Origin: Actinomycetes bacterium
GTDB taxonomy: Bacteria > Actinomycetota > Actinomycetes > Actinomycetales > Cellulomonadaceae
NCBI GenBank assembly: GCA_023390875.1
Contig: JAEWCA010000041.1
Location: forward strand, 1 to 6,584
Length of the DNA stretch: 6,584 nucleotides
Direction of reading: 5' to 3'
The notes beneath the pieces were generated by a model. That model saw only the letters and a program-made list of their open reading frames with translations, searched no databases and was not told the origin of the DNA. The translations under genes and the position numbers were made by a program. The first letter of the stretch is position 1; each line of letters begins with the position of its first letter. This document shows, piece after piece, positions 1 through 6,584 of the stretch.

Positions 1-1698
<1,698 letters not shown>

Positions 1699-1699
1699 C

Positions 1700-3328
<1,629 letters not shown>

Positions 3329-3333
3329 TGCTT

Positions 3334-3340
3334 CTCTCCT
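3334..3340 (-). promoter_or_regulatory. Shine-Dalgarno of atpA (fixes the start)
   Basis: AGGAGAG on the minus strand, five bases before the ATG at 3328. It is one of the strongest ribosome sites in the operon and is the reason for rejecting the longer GTG start at 3352. Confidence 0.85.
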
Positions 3341-3348
3341 GTCGTGGC

Positions 3349-3363
3349 GCACGCGGTGCGTGC
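3349..3363 (-). other. Stem-loop in the atpH-atpA gap
   Basis: GCACGC (3349-3354) and GCGTGC (3358-3363) form a perfect 6-bp stem with a 3-nt loop in the transcript, ending eight bases before the atpA Shine-Dalgarno sequence. There is no following T-run, so termination is unlikely. It resembles in size and position the hairpins in the other spaced gaps of this operon. Function is inference. Confidence 0.45.
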
Positions 3364-3397
3364 GGTCTCACATGTCTGGTGCGCGCGGGCGCGCGGG

Positions 3398-4209
3398 TCA
3401 GCTCGCCAGCCGTCGGCGGGCGTCGGCCAGGCGGGCCAGCACGGTCGCGTCCACGACCTGGGGTCCCACCTGCACGCGCAGGCCACCGAGGATCTGCGGG
3501 TCGAGCACGGTGTTGAGCTGGATCTCGCGACCGTAGGCATTCCGGAGGATCTCCGCGAGGCGGTCGCGCTGCGCCGTGGTGAGCGGCGACGCCGAGTGCA
3601 CCGTCGCGACCTGCCGGTCCCGCCGCTCCGCGATGAGGTCGGCCAGGTGGCCGAGGCTCGCCACGTACCGGCGACCACGCGGTGCGGCCGCGACGCGCTC
3701 GGCGACCAGCAGCGTCACCGGCGCGACACGCCCGCCGATGATCTGGTCGACGAGGTGCACGCGGGCCTCCGCGAGCACCGTCGTGTCGAACAGCGCCCGG
3801 CGGACCTCGCGCTGCCCGGCGAGGGCCCGCGAGAACCGGAACAGCTCGTCCTCGACCTGGGCGAGCGTGCCGTCCGCCTCCGCGGTCGCGAGCACGGCGT
3901 GGAACGCCAGGTGCTCGACGGCGTCGGACAGGTCGTTGTCGGCCGACCAGCGCGACCGCACCAGACCCTGCGCCGCCTCGACGACCCGCGGGTCGGCCGC
4001 GGCGAGCAGCCGGCCCACGAGCGCCGCCTTCGCGTCGCCGTCGATCGACGGGTCGGCGAGCGTCCGGCGCAGCGAGCCCGACGAGTCCAGCGCGTCGACC
4101 AGGGCGAACAGCTGCTCACCCAGCGCCGACGACTGCGCACCGGCCGCCCCGAGGACCGGCTCCCACCGCTCCTCGGCGGCGTCCAGCGACGCCCTGCTCG
4201 TGCCGCGCA

Positions 4210-4210
<1 letters not shown>
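3398..4210 (-). CDS. atpH: F1Fo ATP synthase subunit delta (long actinobacterial form)
   Basis: Peripheral-stalk cap (OSCP homologue) joining subunit b to the top of the alpha/beta head. 270 residues, against about 177 in E. coli. The C-terminal domain is canonical: ASPLTTAQRDRLAEIL (207-222) and the family signature region VLDPQILGGLRVQVG (235-249). The extra length is helical N-terminal sequence. Residues 30-102 and 119-190 align with each other nearly without gaps (shared AL...LRR/VRR.L.D...DAK/EAR..LV pattern), so the N-terminal delta domain appears duplicated. In mycobacteria the equivalent delta is fused to a b-like protein; here it is free-standing, next to a normal atpF. The ATG at 4210-4208 overlaps the atpF TGA by one base (TGATG), and AAGGGG (4221-4216) stands five bases upstream, inside the atpF end. 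It stops at 3400-3398. Confidence 0.97.
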
Positions 4211-5913
<1,703 letters not shown>

Positions 5914-5919
5914 GGCGGT

Positions 5920-5924
5920 CTCCT
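5920..5924 (-). promoter_or_regulatory. Shine-Dalgarno of atpB (supports the CTG start)
   Basis: AGGAG, then six bases, then CTG at 5913. It is the only good ribosome site in the atpI-atpB gap and has no canonical in-frame start at the right distance, which is why the CTG is proposed as the start. Confidence 0.75.
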
Positions 5925-5934
5925 GAGGTCGAGG

Positions 5935-5974
5935 GTGTCGCCCGCCCGCGTCGGCGCGGGCACGCTGGCGACAC
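5935..5974 (-). other. Two-tier hairpin in the atpB leader
   Basis: An outer perfect 8-bp stem, GTGTCGCC (5935-5942) with GGCGACAC (5967-5974), encloses a perfect 6-bp all-GC stem, CCCGCG (5945-5950) with CGCGGG (5955-5960). The inner stem has a 4-nt loop, and a 2 x 6 nt internal loop separates the two tiers. The structure ends ten bases before the atpB AGGAG. It has no T-run, so it is not an ordinary terminator. It could be a processing or translation-control element; as DNA it could also be an operator for a dimeric regulator. The nesting of two perfect stems makes chance less likely than for the shorter repeats in this operon. Confidence 0.55.
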
Positions 5975-6004
5975 TTGGCCGTCGTGTATGCGGGGAAGCC
6001 TAAC

Positions 6005-6529
6005 CTATGAGTCGGCGTGCTCCGGTCGGCCGTCCGCGCCGTCGGACGGGGCGTCCGAGGCCTGCGTCCCGGCACCCGCGGCGGGAGCCGGCTCGACGTA
6101 CGGGACGTGCCCGCGCTGCACCGCGCGCAGGTCGAGGATCGCGGATCCGAGCACCCCCGCGAACAGCACGACGCCGAGCACCACGCGGTCGTAGAAGTCG
6201 AAGCGGCTGAGCACCGCGAGCGCCACGAACACCACGACGATCTTGGCGAGCCAGGCGCCCATGATCACCGCCGAGGTGCGTGCGGGCGAGCTGCGGACGG
6301 TCGCCAGCACCGACAGCACGGTGGTGCCCGAGAAGATCAGCGCGATCGCGACGCCGAGCAGGGCGCCCCACGCACCGGCCGCGCCCGCGACGAGCACGCC
6401 GATGCCGACGCCGAGCACCAGCAGGACGCCCAGCAGCACGAGCATGTCGCGGAACGCCTGGCGGACCACCGCCTCGACGGCCTGCTCGCTGAGCGGGGGG
6501 CGGGCGCCCGGCGTGGGGGCGTTCGTCAT
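6005..6529 (-). CDS. AtpI-like integral membrane protein ahead of the ATP synthase genes
   Basis: 174 residues with four predicted membrane helices (about 29-49, 53-78, 86-107, 113-132), a charged N-terminus and a hydrophilic Ala/Asp/Gly-rich C-terminal tail (141-174). Position directly before atpB and the two hairpin pairs fit the AtpI/Rv1303-type proteins that precede atpB in actinobacteria. In other bacteria AtpI-type proteins assist c-ring assembly or magnesium supply; whether this divergent protein does so is inference. I see no catalytic motif. The ATG at 6529-6527 has an excellent GGAGG (6541-6537) seven bases upstream. It ends with TAG at 6007-6005, leaving 91 nt before atpB. The gene symbol is withheld because sequence similarity to AtpI proper cannot be judged here. 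Confidence 0.85.
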   Translation of the reverse strand: MTNAPTPGARPPLSEQAVEAVVRQAFRDMLVLLGVLLVLGVGIGVLVAGAAGAWGALLGVAIALIFSGTTVLSVLATVRSSPARTSAVIMGAWLAKIVVVFVALAVLSRFDFYDRVVLGVVLFAGVLGSAILDLRAVQRGHVPYVEPAPAAGAGTQASDAPSDGADGRPEHADS

Positions 6530-6584
6530 CGGACTTCCTCCGGGGTGGGGACGGACAGCTCGGCCGGCGGGCCGGGGTCGGGTG
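6526..6584 (-). CDS. Possible C-terminal tail of an upstream gene
   Basis: One minus-strand frame entering from the window edge reads 18 codons (PDPGPPAELSVPTPEEVR) and stops with TGA at 6528-6526, overlapping the atpI-like ATG as ATGA. This tight overlap is typical of operon partners, and the Pro/Glu-rich sequence looks like a flexible C-terminus. In Mycobacterium the gene here is a WecA/Rfe-type polyprenyl-phosphate N-acetylglucosaminyl-1-phosphate transferase, which is a guess by synteny only; nothing in 18 residues identifies the family. Another minus frame (the one that runs into the atpI-like gene) is also open over these bases, so this call is tentative. Confidence 0.4.
   Translation of the reverse strand, partial: PDPGPPAELSVPTPEEVR

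Noticed and set aside
3329..3352. Longer alpha subunit from GTG at 3352
   Set aside because: It would place the strong AGGAGAG ribosome site inside the gene and add eight residues with no family precedent; ATG at 3328 fits far better.
3371..3379. Nine-base match CATGTCTGG also present at the atpD start (732-740), and a minus-strand ATG-TGA start-stop at 3373-3368
   Set aside because: A single nine-base match in 6.6 kb is near chance and the contexts differ. The start-stop pair has no ribosome site.
5975..6010. Possible internal promoter (TAGGTT-like -10, minus strand) between the atpI-like gene and atpB
   Set aside because: The stretch is relatively AT-rich, but no acceptable -35 element lies 16-19 bases upstream. 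Not supportable from sequence alone.

Overview
The window is the core of a bacterial F1Fo ATP synthase operon, all on the minus strand. The strong GC bias, the actinobacterial gene order and the protein details (a 270-residue delta subunit, a C-terminally extended alpha subunit, an AtpI-like gene in front of atpB) point to a high-GC actinobacterium. Micrococcales, perhaps a Cellulomonas-like genus, is my best guess from the look of the proteins. No database search was possible.

Reading in the direction of transcription (high to low coordinates), the layout is: the last 18 codons of a possible upstream gene (6584-6526), an AtpI-like four-helix membrane protein (6529-6005), atpB subunit a (5913-5098), atpE subunit c (5006-4800), atpF subunit b (4803-4210), atpH delta (4210-3398), atpA alpha (3328-1700), atpG gamma (1698-799) and the first 244 codons of atpD beta (734-1, running off the window). 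atpC (epsilon) is expected just beyond the left edge but is not visible.

The genes make one machine. Subunits a and the c-ring form the proton path, b and delta form the peripheral stalk, gamma is the rotor shaft, and alpha/beta form the catalytic hexamer. The c subunit has a carboxylate (E54) and no sodium-ligand signature, so proton coupling is expected.

The junctions fall into two classes. Coupled ones overlap or nearly touch: upstream gene/atpI 4 nt, atpE/atpF 4 nt, atpF/atpH 1 nt, and atpA/atpG with a 1-nt gap. Spaced ones have 64-91 nt gaps: atpI/atpB, atpB/atpE, atpH/atpA and atpG/atpD. Every spaced gap contains at least one perfect short inverted repeat able to form an mRNA hairpin, in several cases 7-10 nt before the Shine-Dalgarno sequence.

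No mobile element, CRISPR array, RNA gene or unfamiliar system was found. The items most worth a second look are the apparent CTG start of atpB under a 40-nt leader hairpin, the hairpin-rich atpB/atpE gap, the internal duplication in delta and the C-terminal tail of alpha.
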